Source: Bostrychus sinensis
Lineage: Eukaryota > Chordata > Actinopteri > Gobiiformes > Eleotridae
Assembly (NCBI GenBank): GCA_020698575.1
Contig: CM036252.1
Coordinates: forward strand, 3,928,672 to 3,992,671
Reading direction: 5' to 3'
DNA length: 64,000 nucleotides
In this document: positions 1-10,500 of the stretch, one piece after another
How positions within the stretch are numbered: position 1 is the first letter of the stretch
Layout of the letters: each line of letters starts with the position of its first letter
Notes under the pieces: generated by a model
What the model saw: only the letters and a program-made list of their open reading frames with translations
Told to the model about the DNA's origin: nothing
The model's database searches: none
Translations under genes and position numbers: made by a program

Positions 1-422
1 GACCACCCAGCACCCGTAAAACACATGTCCCTAAAAGACGTAAAGTATCTGTCAAAGAGGGTAATCCGGCCAGAAAGAGATGATCCTCCAGAGGGAGCAG
101 AGCTGGTAAACGCCGTACCGTCTTAGTCAAAGATATATTCTAGGAAGAAAAAAAAGAATCTTATACACAACCAGTCTGAGGAATGCGTTAAGACAGAGCT
201 GGACCTGTTTACAGTTCCATACACACAAACATCGATTGAAAGATCTTCATATGTTGAAATTCCACCAATTTCAGCAATAACTGACACAGGACCTATCAGC
301 GAAGGATCAAACACCCTCTTGTCACTTTTTGACAGGTCTATTGTTCTATTGTTCTCCCTCAACCTAATTTGCATATCTGTGACATCATGATATTCCCACA
401 ATTTACATAATATGATTTGCAT
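1..422 (-). CDS. Unidentified partial gene at the window edge (candidate)
   Basis: A minus-strand frame opens with ATG at 422 and runs to 123 (99 residues). Its first ~75 residues read like ordinary protein, but the last ~15 are a phenylalanine run. That run lies over a long pyrimidine tract ending in TTCCTAG at about 142, which looks like a splice acceptor. A plausible reading is therefore a first exon from 422 to somewhere around 200, and a second exon from 141 leftward out of the window. I do not recognise the product. It would be transcribed divergently from the gene at 564. It could equally be fortuitous. Confidence 0.25.
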
Positions 423-474
423 AATGTCTAGTCATTCCCCAAAACTTTCCCAGACGGACCTTCTTATGACATCA
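367..474. promoter_or_regulatory. Octamer and CRE-like motif cluster
   Basis: Two exact octamers (ATTTGCAT at 367-374 and 415-422) alternate with two copies of TGACATCA (380-387 and 467-474) in 108 bp, just upstream of the TATA box at 521. Octamers bind POU factors, and TGACATCA is close to CRE/AP-1 sites. The paired arrangement suggests an upstream promoter module, possibly shared with the divergent reading frame on the minus strand. Function is inferred from motif content only. Confidence 0.35.
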
Positions 475-520
475 CAGATCTAAACTTTGGAAATAGAAAA
501 AGAATATCATTTGACTCTTG

Positions 521-528
521 TATAAAAG
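521..528 (+). promoter_or_regulatory. TATA box of the first left-edge gene
   Basis: TATAAAAG lies 36 bp before the ATG at 564, leaving room for a short leader of roughly 10-15 nt. The ATG sits in a strong Kozak setting (GCCATGG). Confidence 0.5.
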
Positions 529-563
529 TGCTCGTGTAAATTTGGCTGTTTTAGAAACTCGCC

Positions 564-1213
564 ATGGCCGCCATTGAAGGTAAAACAAGGACCATTTGTG
601 AGACCGCTGTGACTATTATAGAAGAGCGCAGCTGATGACACGGGCAGTCCTACTTCTACTCCTCCTCCCCCCTGACACTGGCATACCCATTGTCATGGAT
701 AATAGTGTTACCACTGTGACAGCCACAGGGTTTAATTTGTCTAATACTCCGCTCGCACTGAGACCGCCATACTAAGGCGTCGTAGACTATGAGCTCCCTC
801 TGACTAATTGTCCTGAACTCAAGTCAGTCACTCCTTCACCCAGTGAGGTTGATGAGCAGGACAGTTTGCTGAGCGATATTGCTCTGAAAGTGATCAAAAC
901 GGCGGTGCTCCATCTGCTCAATATTACTGTGTACAAATATCAACTGGGGTGTTTTGGTTGCTTAAACACTGAAGAGGGATTTTACCGTAAAAATTATGCT
1001 TCGTTGATGCTGATACTGTACACGCCAAAGTTTATCCACGCCGTTGAATTTTTTTTAGAACAAAATGACATCCAGATGGCAAGGGTTAGAGTGGTAACTA
1101 CGATTATAAGTGTTTTACAGGAGCTGAAATCTGCAAATTCAATTTACGAACCCATCCATAAAATGTATGAAGAAGCTGCTGGGGACAAGAGACTGAAAAC
1201 CGAACTTACTTGA
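564..1213 (+). CDS. Unidentified two-exon gene 1, 147 aa
   Basis: Proposed exons are 564-579 (16 nt, ending in a GT donor) and 786-1213 (428 nt, after the acceptor GCGTCGTAG), with a phase-1 junction giving a Glu then Asp. The exons total 444 nt: 147 codons plus a TGA stop. A strong Kozak ATG follows the TATA box at 521, and AATAAA follows at 1308. The product starts with a short acidic stretch containing ELPLT, then a mostly helical domain with a Cys-x2-Cys pair near residues 65-68. I recognise no family. The organisation (TATA box, very short first exon, phase-1 intron, second exon starting Asp and then an E-L-x-L-T motif) matches gene 2 just downstream, so the two may be ancient duplicates. 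An extra small exon between 580 and 785 is not excluded. Confidence 0.45.
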
Positions 1214-1307
1214 CACAGTGGCAAAATTGTGGGCAAGTTAATTCCAGAAATGGGGAATTACTGGTGTACGTGCAGACACATAAGACTTTTGTCTTTTGGT
1301 TTGTAAA

Positions 1308-1313
1308 AATAAA
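1308..1313 (+). terminator. Polyadenylation signal of gene 1
   Basis: AATAAA lies 95 nt after the TGA stop at 1211-1213, a normal distance for a compact gene. Confidence 0.4.
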
Positions 1314-1573
1314 CTCTAAATCAAAGGCATCTGCATTTTATATCTTCCCAGTTTTAAATTACGTGTCTTTTCTATTACTTAAAGTAGCCTCCGAATATCT
1401 ATCGCCCAAAAAGATTAGCATACTAATCAGCACCCTCTAAAGTTTACAGGGGACCCTAGTGACCTTATGACCTATGACAACAAAATCTCAATAGGGTTCA
1501 ATAGGGAATAAACTTTGTGAATAAGAGGTATCTAAAAGAAGAAAGAAAATAATATCACTTTGTTTCACGCGTG

Positions 1574-1581
1574 TATATAAG
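1574..1581 (+). promoter_or_regulatory. TATA box of the five-exon gene
   Basis: TATATAAG lies 68 bp before the ATG at 1649. The 5' leader would include the GA-rich stretch at about 1618-1630. Confidence 0.5.
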
Positions 1582-1648
1582 TCCTGGGATTTTAGCGGGT
1601 TTTCTCACTCAATACTTCAGAGAGAGAGACGGTCAGAGCTGCATCAGA

Positions 1649-2243
1649 ATGAGCACCCATATCAAGAACGCAGAAACCGCTGGTGAGTCTTATTTAAAAA
1701 CATTTTTTTAATTGTATATATTTCATTTATTTGATTTGATTTGTGTTGTCGACGTAGACTTACCGGAGCTCCACCTCACGCAGTCGGATATAGGTAGTTT
1801 AACTCTATTGTGTGTGTGTGTTTTTTTGTTTGGTTGGTTTTTTTGTTTTGTTTTGTTTTTTACCAAAAACAATGCATATAAATCTAAAAAATGTACTTGC
1901 AGCTTTGTTAGATCCCGATGGGAAGTTGATGGAGTTCTACGTCCGTGGCTTTACACAGTTAGATCTGGATTTGCTGTTTTTGTCAGATAAGTCTCCGGTG
2001 AAAACCCATCCTGAAGGTAAACGTCCTGAAGATTTTATTAATTCGTACACACATTCGTGCTTCATTCTTACTGCCGTACTTTCAGGCCTGCCGGAAACAC
2101 CGCGTCCTAAATCCACCAACATTATATACTATGGAGAGATACCGGGGATTACCAGCGCTGAAGAAGCGGACGTAACAAGCCCCAGAGCTGGGAACCAGCA
2201 GCAGCAGCAGCAGAAGCCGCATCCGCAGCAGCCGGAGCAACTG

Positions 2244-2281
<38 letters not shown>

Positions 2282-3454
2282 CCAGCCGGCGCCGCGGCAG
2301 CAAGCACCGGCCGTGACACGCGCGGGAGAGGCCAGCAGTCCCCGTGCTGTGCCCGGACCCGAAAACTGCCCTGGAGTCTCGGTCAGAAACCCTGGCACCA
2401 CGCAAGCCGTCATAGGTAATATTACAACTTTTTTTCTAGCGATTAAAAAACTTTTAAACTGTGTAGAGCGAGTGTGGGTCTGATGCAGGACCCGCTACTG
2501 TGTTCGAATGAACAATAACATACTGTCACGGTGTCGTCGCTGTGAATGATGACGTTACTACTTCACATTGGTTAACACCCGCCAAACTATGTATCCCATA
2601 ATGCATTACACTCATGGCCCAGCGTGATGACGTGGCCGGTCCTCATTGGTTAACACCCGCTAAACTACGTATCCCATAATGCATTACAGGCAAAAGTAGA
2701 GAAACTTGTGAAAGTGTTATTACCCCGAGAAGGTTATTATAGTATTTATTATGTATAAATAATGTTTATTTTATTAATTATATTGTTATTATAATAAAAT
2801 ATATTATCTCTTCAAATCCTCACGAGCCTTGATTTTAGCAGTTGTAAATCTGATTATATTTCTGATGTGACGTTACACAGAGTGCATTATTAATTTTATA
2901 AAATGTCTTTTACAGAAATTCGCTACCGTACGCCCTCACCTCTGAGACACACTCCTCGCTGGCAACCTGTGACACCTCCTGTAACATCGGTGTTATCACA
3001 CACATCGGTACCGAACGCTTCTTCACCGGTCGGTACACCGTCCTCACCTGACGCCGCGGGTGTAGCCGCCGTTGTGACACCTCAACCCTCGTCTCCCCAC
3101 GCTTCTGCTACTGATGCTTCTGCAAGACCGGTTCGGGCTCCCGTAAAAACACAGCGCCAGAGAGGTACAAGGGTGGCCAGAAGATTATTCAATGGTAAGT
3201 TTTTCAATTATTATTATAACGTTAGATTTTTAAGTCCGAAATGGCTTATCCTGATGTTTCTGTAAACAGACACAGAGAGAGTGGTTCGTCGGAGGAGCAG
3301 CATTTCTGTATTAACAAACACAGGAAGAAGAAGAGTTCATCGAAGGAGCGGCAGACTACACGCCACTGCGCAACAACGACTGCCGACTGGAATGCCTTCA
3401 ACTCCTCTGTCAAGAAACCGAGAGTTTTATCGCCTCATTCAAGGCCATGTATGA
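1649..3454 (+). CDS. Unidentified five-exon gene 2, 348 aa, Q/P-rich with basic C-terminus
   Basis: Exons are 1649-1682, 1758-1793, 1903-2415, 2916-3194 and 3270-3454 (34, 36, 513, 279 and 185 nt). All four introns are GT-AG and phase 1, and the joined frame of 349 codons is open to a TGA at 3452-3454. That is hard to get by chance and is my main evidence that the gene is real. Residues 24 to about 110 look globular, with a D-P-D-G turn and a YYGEIPG motif. About 122-152 is glutamine-rich, 160-285 is Pro/Ser/Thr/Ala-rich, and the last 60 residues carry Arg clusters (RVVRRRSS, GRRRVHRRSGR) that would serve as a nuclear signal or bind nucleic acid. I do not recognise the family. The layout suggests a nuclear regulatory protein. 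It could be a host gene or an early gene of an integrated DNA element, since a Polinton polymerase relic lies next to it. Confidence 0.6.
2196..2280 (+). repeat. CAG/CAA repeat encoding polyglutamine
   Basis: Two CAG-rich runs, separated by a Pro/His/Glu codon stretch, lie inside exon 3 of the five-exon gene. They encode about 6 and then 12 consecutive glutamines. CAA interruptions are present, which normally stabilises such tracts. Confidence 0.9.
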
Positions 3455-3496
3455 GAAATTGTGACTGTCTGATTAGAGAGTCTGTTAGTTTTAAAT

Positions 3497-3628
3497 ATGG
3501 ATAGGAAAATATATTCGCCAACATATTGTCTAGAGAGGGTTCCTGTTGAAATAGAGGTAGCTGTAGAAGAACTAAATCATTTACAAGCTCCCTCCAACAT
3601 AGAAGAAAATACACCAGAAATAGAATAA
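3497..3628 (+). CDS. Small acidic ORF downstream of gene 2 (doubtful)
   Basis: An ATG-started frame of 43 codons follows gene 2 by 42 nt. It is Glu-rich with no recognisable motif. Its stop overlaps the AATAAA at 3624-3629, so it most likely lies in the 3' untranslated region of gene 2 or is an alternative 3' exon. Confidence 0.2.
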   Translation: MDRKIYSPTYCLERVPVEIEVAVEELNHLQAPSNIEENTPEIE

Positions 3629-3727
3629 AATAACCCCTTAGAGGCGTTACAGAGAGCTGTAGAAAAAACTAAATAATTTACAAGCTCCCTCCAACACAGA
3701 AGAAAATACATCGGAAATAGAATACAT
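3554..3727 (+). repeat. Imperfect tandem duplication, 99-bp period
   Basis: The stretch at about 3554-3628 recurs at about 3652-3727, with few changes over the CTCCCTCCAAC core. The duplication includes the 3' part of the small ORF, and the second copy lacks a continuous frame. Confidence 0.7.
3624..3629 (+). terminator. Candidate polyadenylation signal of gene 2
   Basis: AATAAA lies 170 nt after the stop codon of the five-exon gene. Confidence 0.4.
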
Positions 3728-3732
3728 TAACT

Positions 3733-4513
3733 TTCTTAGCATGACCACTGTGACACTGTGTGTAACAGATGTTGCACTTGTTTTTACAACTGCGCATTAA
3801 AGCACCATCATATGTACCATAACAGTATGAACAGACATAACTAGACCCAAAAAATCCTGTAGGGTTTTCAATCATATAATAATTCTCATTGTGTAGGTAC
3901 AGCCAGATTGTGTGCGGATGCGGTATATTATGTGTGTGATTTTAACCGCCAGGTGTTTTTCAGATTTGGTGATGTCATTGAATGATACATGGTGTGTGTG
4001 GTCAAATCCTACAGCCGTTTGAACATCTCTAGTATAATCAAGTTTTTACTGAACTGGCAAAGAAGCACGGGCAGCATGTGCTAGACATAAACAGAAAAAC
4101 AAGTTACCATCTCCCTCGATATTTTCTGGATTGTATAAAAATCGCCTTTTTTTACAATATTTTGTCGTACGGAATTTTGCCCAGTTTAAGACAAGCGCCC
4201 CCTCTATGGTTCTGAGCTATTGATACTACAAACTCCAATTCATCATCTGGACAACCTTGTCAAGAAAAAGATCTGTGTTATAATTATTATTAGAATCTAA
4301 TAAGGCATGCATGTCATTGAATAAAGATGGTCCTTGTAAAACTATATTTAATACACTGCCAGGCTGTGAGACTTCAAGCGATCTGTCAGTAACACCTGTA
4401 AGTAAGCCTTTAACCCTCACAGGTATCTCCTCAGGGCAGGAAACATCAATACTGTATCTCTGAAATCCATACACTGTTGCAGCTTGAGACCATTGAAAGC
4501 TGGGATATGGCAA
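3733..4513 (-). pseudogene. Polinton/Maverick DNA polymerase B, N-terminal relic
   Basis: Read on the minus strand from 4513, the frame gives a segment with GSVLNIVLQGPS, then after frameshifts and stops DELEFVVSIAQ, NPENIEGDGNLFFC and ENPTGFFG. It ends in a cysteine-rich stretch (YVCSYCYGTY, then C-x2-C pairs) at 3733. This order matches the N-terminal half of the protein-primed family B polymerase of Polintons (adintovirus-like elements), as I know the family. At least two stops and a frame change make it dead. A close relative with a different deletion lies at 46190-46730. It ends about 30 bp from receptor block A and is on the same strand as receptor A. Confidence 0.7.
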
Positions 4514-5344
4514 AGATTTACATTAAATGTACATTAAATGAGATGAAATAAACAATCCAACACATTTGAGACAAAATTCAGTTTATTTATAATATATAAA
4601 ATATTATTTTCACATTCAGTGAATTGCTATGAATAAAGATACAGAAATACTCACAAAAGACTGCATACAGTGCTTTATGTTATTGATCAATAAATGTATT
4701 AATAAAACTAATAACCTTTGCAATCTTTCAGAAGTATTAATTATATTATTAGATATTAATTATAAATATTTTTCCATGTAAAAAAATCCCCTGCGGTGAT
4801 AAAAGTGCTTTTGTGTAGACTAATTGTTCCCATGCTCTAATACTGGGTTTGGTATCTTTGACTCCCACATGGGCGGTGTACACACACGGGGAGCCTTTTC
4901 TGTTGGTGAAAAACAGATTTTCAGTTCAAAAGTGTAATGTGATATCTATTAACTCTGGAAAATTCAATTTACATTCATAGCTGAGAGAGAATAGCAGTGT
5001 GTACAGTGAAGAGCTACAATTAGGTGGTTTTCACACAGGTTGGTGCTCCGTGGTGCGGCCTCAGGGAGCACTAGATGCAGTTGTGTGTACTTTTCTGTTA
5101 GTTCTGTTGTTTCAGTTGCTAAATAAACCATGTCAATGTACAGCAGCTACACACATACATCGTTTTTGTACACTGAGGACCAAAGGGTGTAAGTGATATT
5201 TACAGGAGAAGAAAAAATGACACAGTACTGATATTTTGTCAAATTTTAATTCATAAATGCTAAATTTTCATACACACAGGTATTAGACTACCACCTCAGA
5301 AAATATCTGGCTTTCCAAGTATCACCTTTAATAAACTAAAGGAG

Positions 5345-5600
5345 CAATACTACATAGGGACAAGACATGGACTAAACCAGGATTAAATCAGTACTAAAGA
5401 AGGTCAAAGCCAACACATAATCAAGATAAAATCAGGACAAACCTAGAACTAAACCAGAAGTAGTCTAAGTCTAAAACCGGGACTAAACTGGGCCTAAACC
5501 AGGACTAAGCAGTGGTCTTCACATTCAAATTGAAGCCCCAACCAGTGCAGGACTAAAACAGGAATAAAACAGGCTCTAAATCAAACTAAAGCAGGTTCTG
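5345..5600. repeat. Minisatellite in the receptor A 3' flank
   Basis: Degenerate repeats of about 11-12 bp built on ACTAAACCAGG (CCTGGTTTAGT on the other strand). The same array flanks all four receptors but differs in length. Confidence 0.8.
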
Positions 5601-6003
5601 AACTGCAAAAGACTCCCGAGTACCACCAGTGGATCCTGTACCAGAGCTTGAGAATCACGGCAATAGATTTTTTGTTTTTAAAATTTGTAACAAAACATTC
5701 ATTTGCCTTTTTGGGCTCAAGCATTTTCTGCTTTTTTCCATATGACATAACAGTAGCCTATAGCATTTATATCCATTCATGACACTGTCTGAATCCTATG
5801 TTCTAAAATAGCCAATTGTTGTTATTGTGATCTTTAGGCAGTAAAAACAATAGCATTCATTTCAATGTAAATCTCAGAATTGTCCAGAATGTCACTTGCA
5901 CCTTTTTGGTTCTCAACCCTATGCCTCAGTGATTACACATAACATATTAAATGGGTAAAGTGCTATTTCAAATTCATTGCACATGCATCAGTAACATGCT
6001 TTT

Positions 6004-7052
6004 TCATCTATTAACACAAAGTACATTTGCATCACGTGAACCACTTTGCAAAATCCTAAACGTCACTATCTGCTTCACAGATCTCCTAAACCAGGGATAC
6101 TGGAGCGCATAGAGTATGGGGTTAAAACACGAGTTCAGATAGATCAACATATGCAGTAAGAGGTAAAAAAAATAGCTCATATTCGGTCTCTGATCGACCA
6201 CGTAGGGTGGAATGTAGCAGAAGAGAAAGAGTAACACAACAAAGCCCAGATTCCGCGCTGCTTTCAGCTCTGATTTCCTGGAGTTCACTGCCGGCTGCTG
6301 TGTGGTGGCTGCAACGTGAGAACGCATGGCACGGGCCTGCGACACTGCCACAAAGAAAACTCGCAAGTACAGTAACACTATGATCACAACAGGCCCACAG
6401 AAGTTTACCACCAGGTCAAAGTAAACGGCAATATTGGGCACTGATAGAAAGCATTCCCCTTCACACCTCTTATACCCACCGGGATTAATGACATTTTTGT
6501 GGTAATACCCAACGCCGCCCAGGACGGAGAAGATCCAGCATGCAATCAGAGCGATGCTAACAGATCTCCGGCTCATTCGGGTGGAGTAGTGCATGGGATC
6601 ACAAATGGCTTTATAGCGGTCTATGGAGATCAAGATCATGTCTCCAACTGATACAGCAATCAACGTGTAGATAAAAACACTAAAAAGAGAGCACATGATG
6701 TCACCCGCTCGCCAGCAAGCGTACGGGAAGGAACCTATGACTGGGACCAGCACCCAGCACACCAGGAAGTCTGAGACAGCCAGGTTGAGGAGGATGAAGT
6801 TGACAGAGGAGTGCAGTTGCCTGAAAAAAGAAACAAAATGAGTAAATGCATTACAGTAAACCTGACGTGGCCGCTTGTGACTTGCCTGAAATGTGAGATA
6901 GCAATGATGACCATAAGGTTGAGGATGCCGGTGCAGATGGCGAAGGTAAAAAGTGTGGTCAGATAGATGAGGCCGCTCTGATTGGGAATCAGCCTGTTGC
7001 AGGACAGATTTCCCAGTTCTGGGTAGCACTGGTACTGCTGCACACTGCTCAT
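6004..7052 (-). CDS. TAAR-like olfactory receptor A (327 aa, two exons)
   Basis: A seven-transmembrane rhodopsin-family receptor of the trace amine-associated type, expected in the plasma membrane of sensory neurons and coupling to G proteins. Exons are 7052-6886 and 6820-6004, separated by a 65-nt GC-AG intron (6821-6885) in phase 2 that splits the Arg codon of SHFRQLH after TM1. Visible are N-glycosylation sites NLS and NQS in the N-terminus, SIDRY after TM3, KSELKAAR before TM6, and NSCFNPILYALQYPWF in TM7, which fits the TAAR fingerprint NSxxNPxxYxxxYxWF. Position 3.32, seven residues after the TM3 cysteine, is Ile rather than the amine-binding Asp. I start at the ATG at 7052 (A at -3). 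An in-frame ATG upstream has a weak context, and the frame upstream of it is not conserved in paralogue C. Length is normal for TAARs. Confidence 0.88.
6821..6885 (-). other. GC-AG intron of receptor A, 65 nt
   Basis: The donor is CAG|GCAAGT and the acceptor TTTTTTCAG|GCA. Removal restores the loop sequence FRQLHSS found in TAARs. GCAAGT is the usual strong form of the rare GC donor. Retention would shift the frame. Confidence 0.85.
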
Positions 7053-7552
7053 GTTGGAGGAAGGAGATGGGAGGGGGAGAAGTGACTTCATCCAGACGCT
7101 TTTTCTCTCGTCTCCCTCCACCTCCTCCTGCTCCCAGATGGACACTGAACCTCCCAAGCCACTTGCATCATGAGCCAAAACAACTCCGCAACTTCACTTT
7201 GGATATCAAATCAATGACTCAGCACTCTTGAATAACTTTGAAGAAGTTCACTAAGTAATGAAATCTTACTTTTCTCTTTTGTGGCTGAAAAAAGAAAGTT
7301 CCTAAACCAAAAAGAGTGCACCCATTTTAAAAACAAAACCGTGTCTGATTCTGCAAAGGCCTCAGACAGCACCTGCCGCTCAATGTCTGTAGTAGTTGTC
7401 ATAGTTTACTGCAGCTCTCATGCCAGCAAACATTACTTATCCAAATACTGAATTACAAAATGTGAATATTTTTGTTTGTTAGTTTCTGAAATTATATCTT
7501 GTTTTACATTAAAGCCTGAGCACTGAGTGAACTACATCAAAGAGTGGAATTA

Positions 7553-10500
7553 CTTCCTGCTTCTGAAGAGTGCAGACGCTTTTCTGCTTGCTCTTGCTTT
7601 GGCCAGCTTTACTTTCTTTTTTTTAATCCCTTTACTTTTTATTCCTTGATTCTTGGACTAACCTTTTTATAATAGCCTACCTTTTAAACCTAAGTTAGCC
7701 CCCAAAAAATTTTTTTTAAATACTTTTACTGATTAACAAACTTATCTGATGAGCCAAGCGACTACTGTCTGGGAAACATATTTCAACCTGTCGGTGGAAA
7801 ATATAACTTATATAATAAGTAATAAATAAAGTAATAAGTAAAGTAAAAGTAAGTAAGTAATAAATAAAAGTAAATAATAATATATATATAATATAACTTC
7901 TCTCTGTGAAACTGCCGGATTTACCTTCATGAAATCAACATGCTACAAGCGAGGATTTTTGCTTTTGAATCAGAGAAAGGACTTCATGACATGCTCCCTC
8001 TGACATCGAGTCGAAGTCAAAATTTACAACCTGGAAATAGGATACTGACAAAAAAATTACAGTTTATTTCTACCAAAATGACACTGTGTCTTTTCTTAAA
8101 CTTTCAAAAGTGGGAATTGACCAAAACACTAAAAACTTGCCTAAACTTGGTGCCAAGTCAAAAAGGCACCAAACGCTAAAGGAGAATACGGGCAACAAGG
8201 CAATCATGACCCAAGCTACAGCTAACATACAGCTAACAAACAGATTTCAACCACTGTCAGAGTTAAATATGAATGTGAACTCTGCTGTGCCTGACAAACA
8301 GACAGAAAACTGTATGGTACAAGACAAGGGCCATGATGTTGGAAGAAAAAATCAGAAAGACAGAGAGAGTAAATCTATGCCAAAAGTGAAGGACAGAGAT
8401 ATCCTGCTGCTGGGAGACGGTGCTATCAGTGACATAAACAACAGTAGGATTGTTACATGCATCCAGGTTCTGCTCAGACAGATCTGAAACTTCCAGTGCT
8501 CAATGTCAGATCTTTATGCAACAAATCATTTTTAATCAATAATTTTATCTCCTCTTATAACCTGGATTTTATGTTTTTAACAGAGACATGGTTAGACAGC
8601 AAAACAGGTAAAGCAGTTCTTTTTGAATCCACTCCACCTAACTTCACTTTTATATCAGAAACACAGGAAAACAAAAAGGGAGGTGGTGTGTGTGCCTTAC
8701 TTAAGGATGATATAGTTACTCACAGGGTGTTTCCATCATTTGAGTGTGTATCTTTCAAAATGGAGATAAAATTATATCCATCCATAATCTTTATAATCAT
8801 ATACAAGCCACCCCAACACTGTCAAAGTTTTATTGATGATTTTACTCAGATGCTTTCAGTTGTCTGCACAGACTTTGACTGTATAATCATTACAGATGAT
8901 TTTATTGTACATGTGGATAACGTCTGTGACAGAAATGCTAAAGAACTTTGTGCTGTCCTTGAAACCTTTGGCCTTACTCAGCAGTGAGTGAGTCCACCCA
9001 CACCAGAGGCCACACTCTGGACCTGCTCATTACTAAAGATGTTCATATTTCAAATGTTACTGTGGCTGACGTTGCTTTGTCTGATAATTTTTGTGTCTTC
9101 TTTGACCTGTCTGTTATTCCCAAACCAGCTGCTGGTCCTGCAGTTGTCTAGAGGAGACACAGGAATGATAGCACGGGAACTCTGTTTATGGAAATAATTA
9201 GGTTTGAAAATACATCATGTTCTAATGTTGATCAGTCGTTGGACTCCTATATTTCTAGTGTTGTAAATGTTCTGGACACCATTGCACCTATTAAGGTTAA
9301 AATGGTTAGAAATAGGCAGAAGGCGCCATGGAGAAATGCGGACTCGGTCAGGGCACAGAAAAGGGAGTGCCACAGGGCCGAATGAAAATGGCGCAAGTCA
9401 AAGCTCCAGGTTCATTATGACATATACAGAAAAATGTTAAATGTTTTCAATCAAATTCTGCGTAGAACAAGGGAAAGGTATTTTTCTGAAATTATTACAA
9501 ACTGCAGTAACAACTCATGTGTCCCAGCTCCATTGCCTTCAGAACTCATTTCCACATCTAAGTGCAATGAGTTTGCAAGATTTTTTAATGACAAGGTTCA
9601 GAGTATTAAACATGCTATAAACTCCACAACACAGATAACAACCCTGCAGCCATCCAGACTCAGAGCTGACACACTTCACCCCTGTCACTGACAAAACAGT
9701 CCAAGAGATCATCTCCAGTCTGAGTTCATCCACTGCTGCCTTGATGTGCTACCAACTAGATTTCTAAAATCTGTGCTGAACAGTTTGTTACCTCAACTTT
9801 CTCATTTAGTTAACATCTCACTGCAATCTGGGACATTTCCAAGGGCCTTGAAAACTGCTGTCATCAAACCTCTCCTAAAGAAGAGCAGTCTTGATGCCAC
9901 AGTACTGAACAACTATCGGCCCATATCAAACCTGCTGTTTTTAGGTAAAGTCCTTGAGAAAGTTGTATACCAACAACTTACTGACTTTCTTCTGCGGAAC
10001 AACTGCTTTGATGATTTTCAGTCAGGTTTTAGGCCCCATCACAGCACTGAGACTGCTCTTATCAAGGTGACTAATGACATCCGCCTGAACACCGACACAG
10101 GCAAAGTCTCTGTCTTAGTTCTGCTGGATCTGAGGCTGCTTTTTATACAGTTGACCATGTGATCTTGTTACAGAGATTAGATGACTGGGTAGGCATTTCT
10201 GGTAGCAGCTTAGACTACTATAACAGACTGCTCACTGGACTCACTAAACCAGCTGTGAGACAGCTGCAGGACGTCCAGAACGCTGTTGCTCAGGTCCTGA
10301 CCAAAACCAGGAAGTACGACCATATTAGTCCTGTCCTCAGGTCTCTGCACTGGCTTCCTGTTGCTCAGAGAACAGACTTTAAAACAGCTCTGCTTGTGTA
10401 CAAGTCTCTCCATGGCTTAACACCAAAGTACATCTCTGACCTGTTGGTCCCATATGAACCATCTCGGACTCTGAGGACCTCAGGGACAGGACTCTTGCTG

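Larger units (their letters stand above)
4541..7552 (-). repeat. Receptor duplication block A
   Basis: This block is shared with blocks B, C and D (B 26487-30930, C 35655-41165, D 49868-54930). It contains, in receptor order, an upstream region, the two-exon receptor, a conserved 3' flank with a decamer-scale minisatellite, and a distal A/T-rich tail ending near AATCCAACACATT. Block A is the shortest on the 5' side because an L2 element begins at about 7553. Outside the receptor exons I see no other gene in it. Confidence 0.85.

Noticed and set aside
2082..2413. Antisense frames rich in Leu or Cys over the CAG tract
   Set aside because: They are mirror translations of the CAG repeat in exon 3 of the plus-strand gene.
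4999..5196. A 65-codon frame repeated beside each receptor (also 30346-30543, 40813-41010, 50649-50843)
   Set aside because: It starts with GTG, not ATG. The differences among the four copies that I can see change the amino acid, so there is no sign of protein-level selection. It is conserved because the whole block is duplicated.
6735..7178. Longer receptor N-terminus beginning upstream of the MSSVQ start in A, B and D
   Set aside because: The extension starts at a TTG, and in receptor C a TGA stops it just before the ATG at 38819, so it cannot be ancestral coding sequence. The same frame also reads through the intron.
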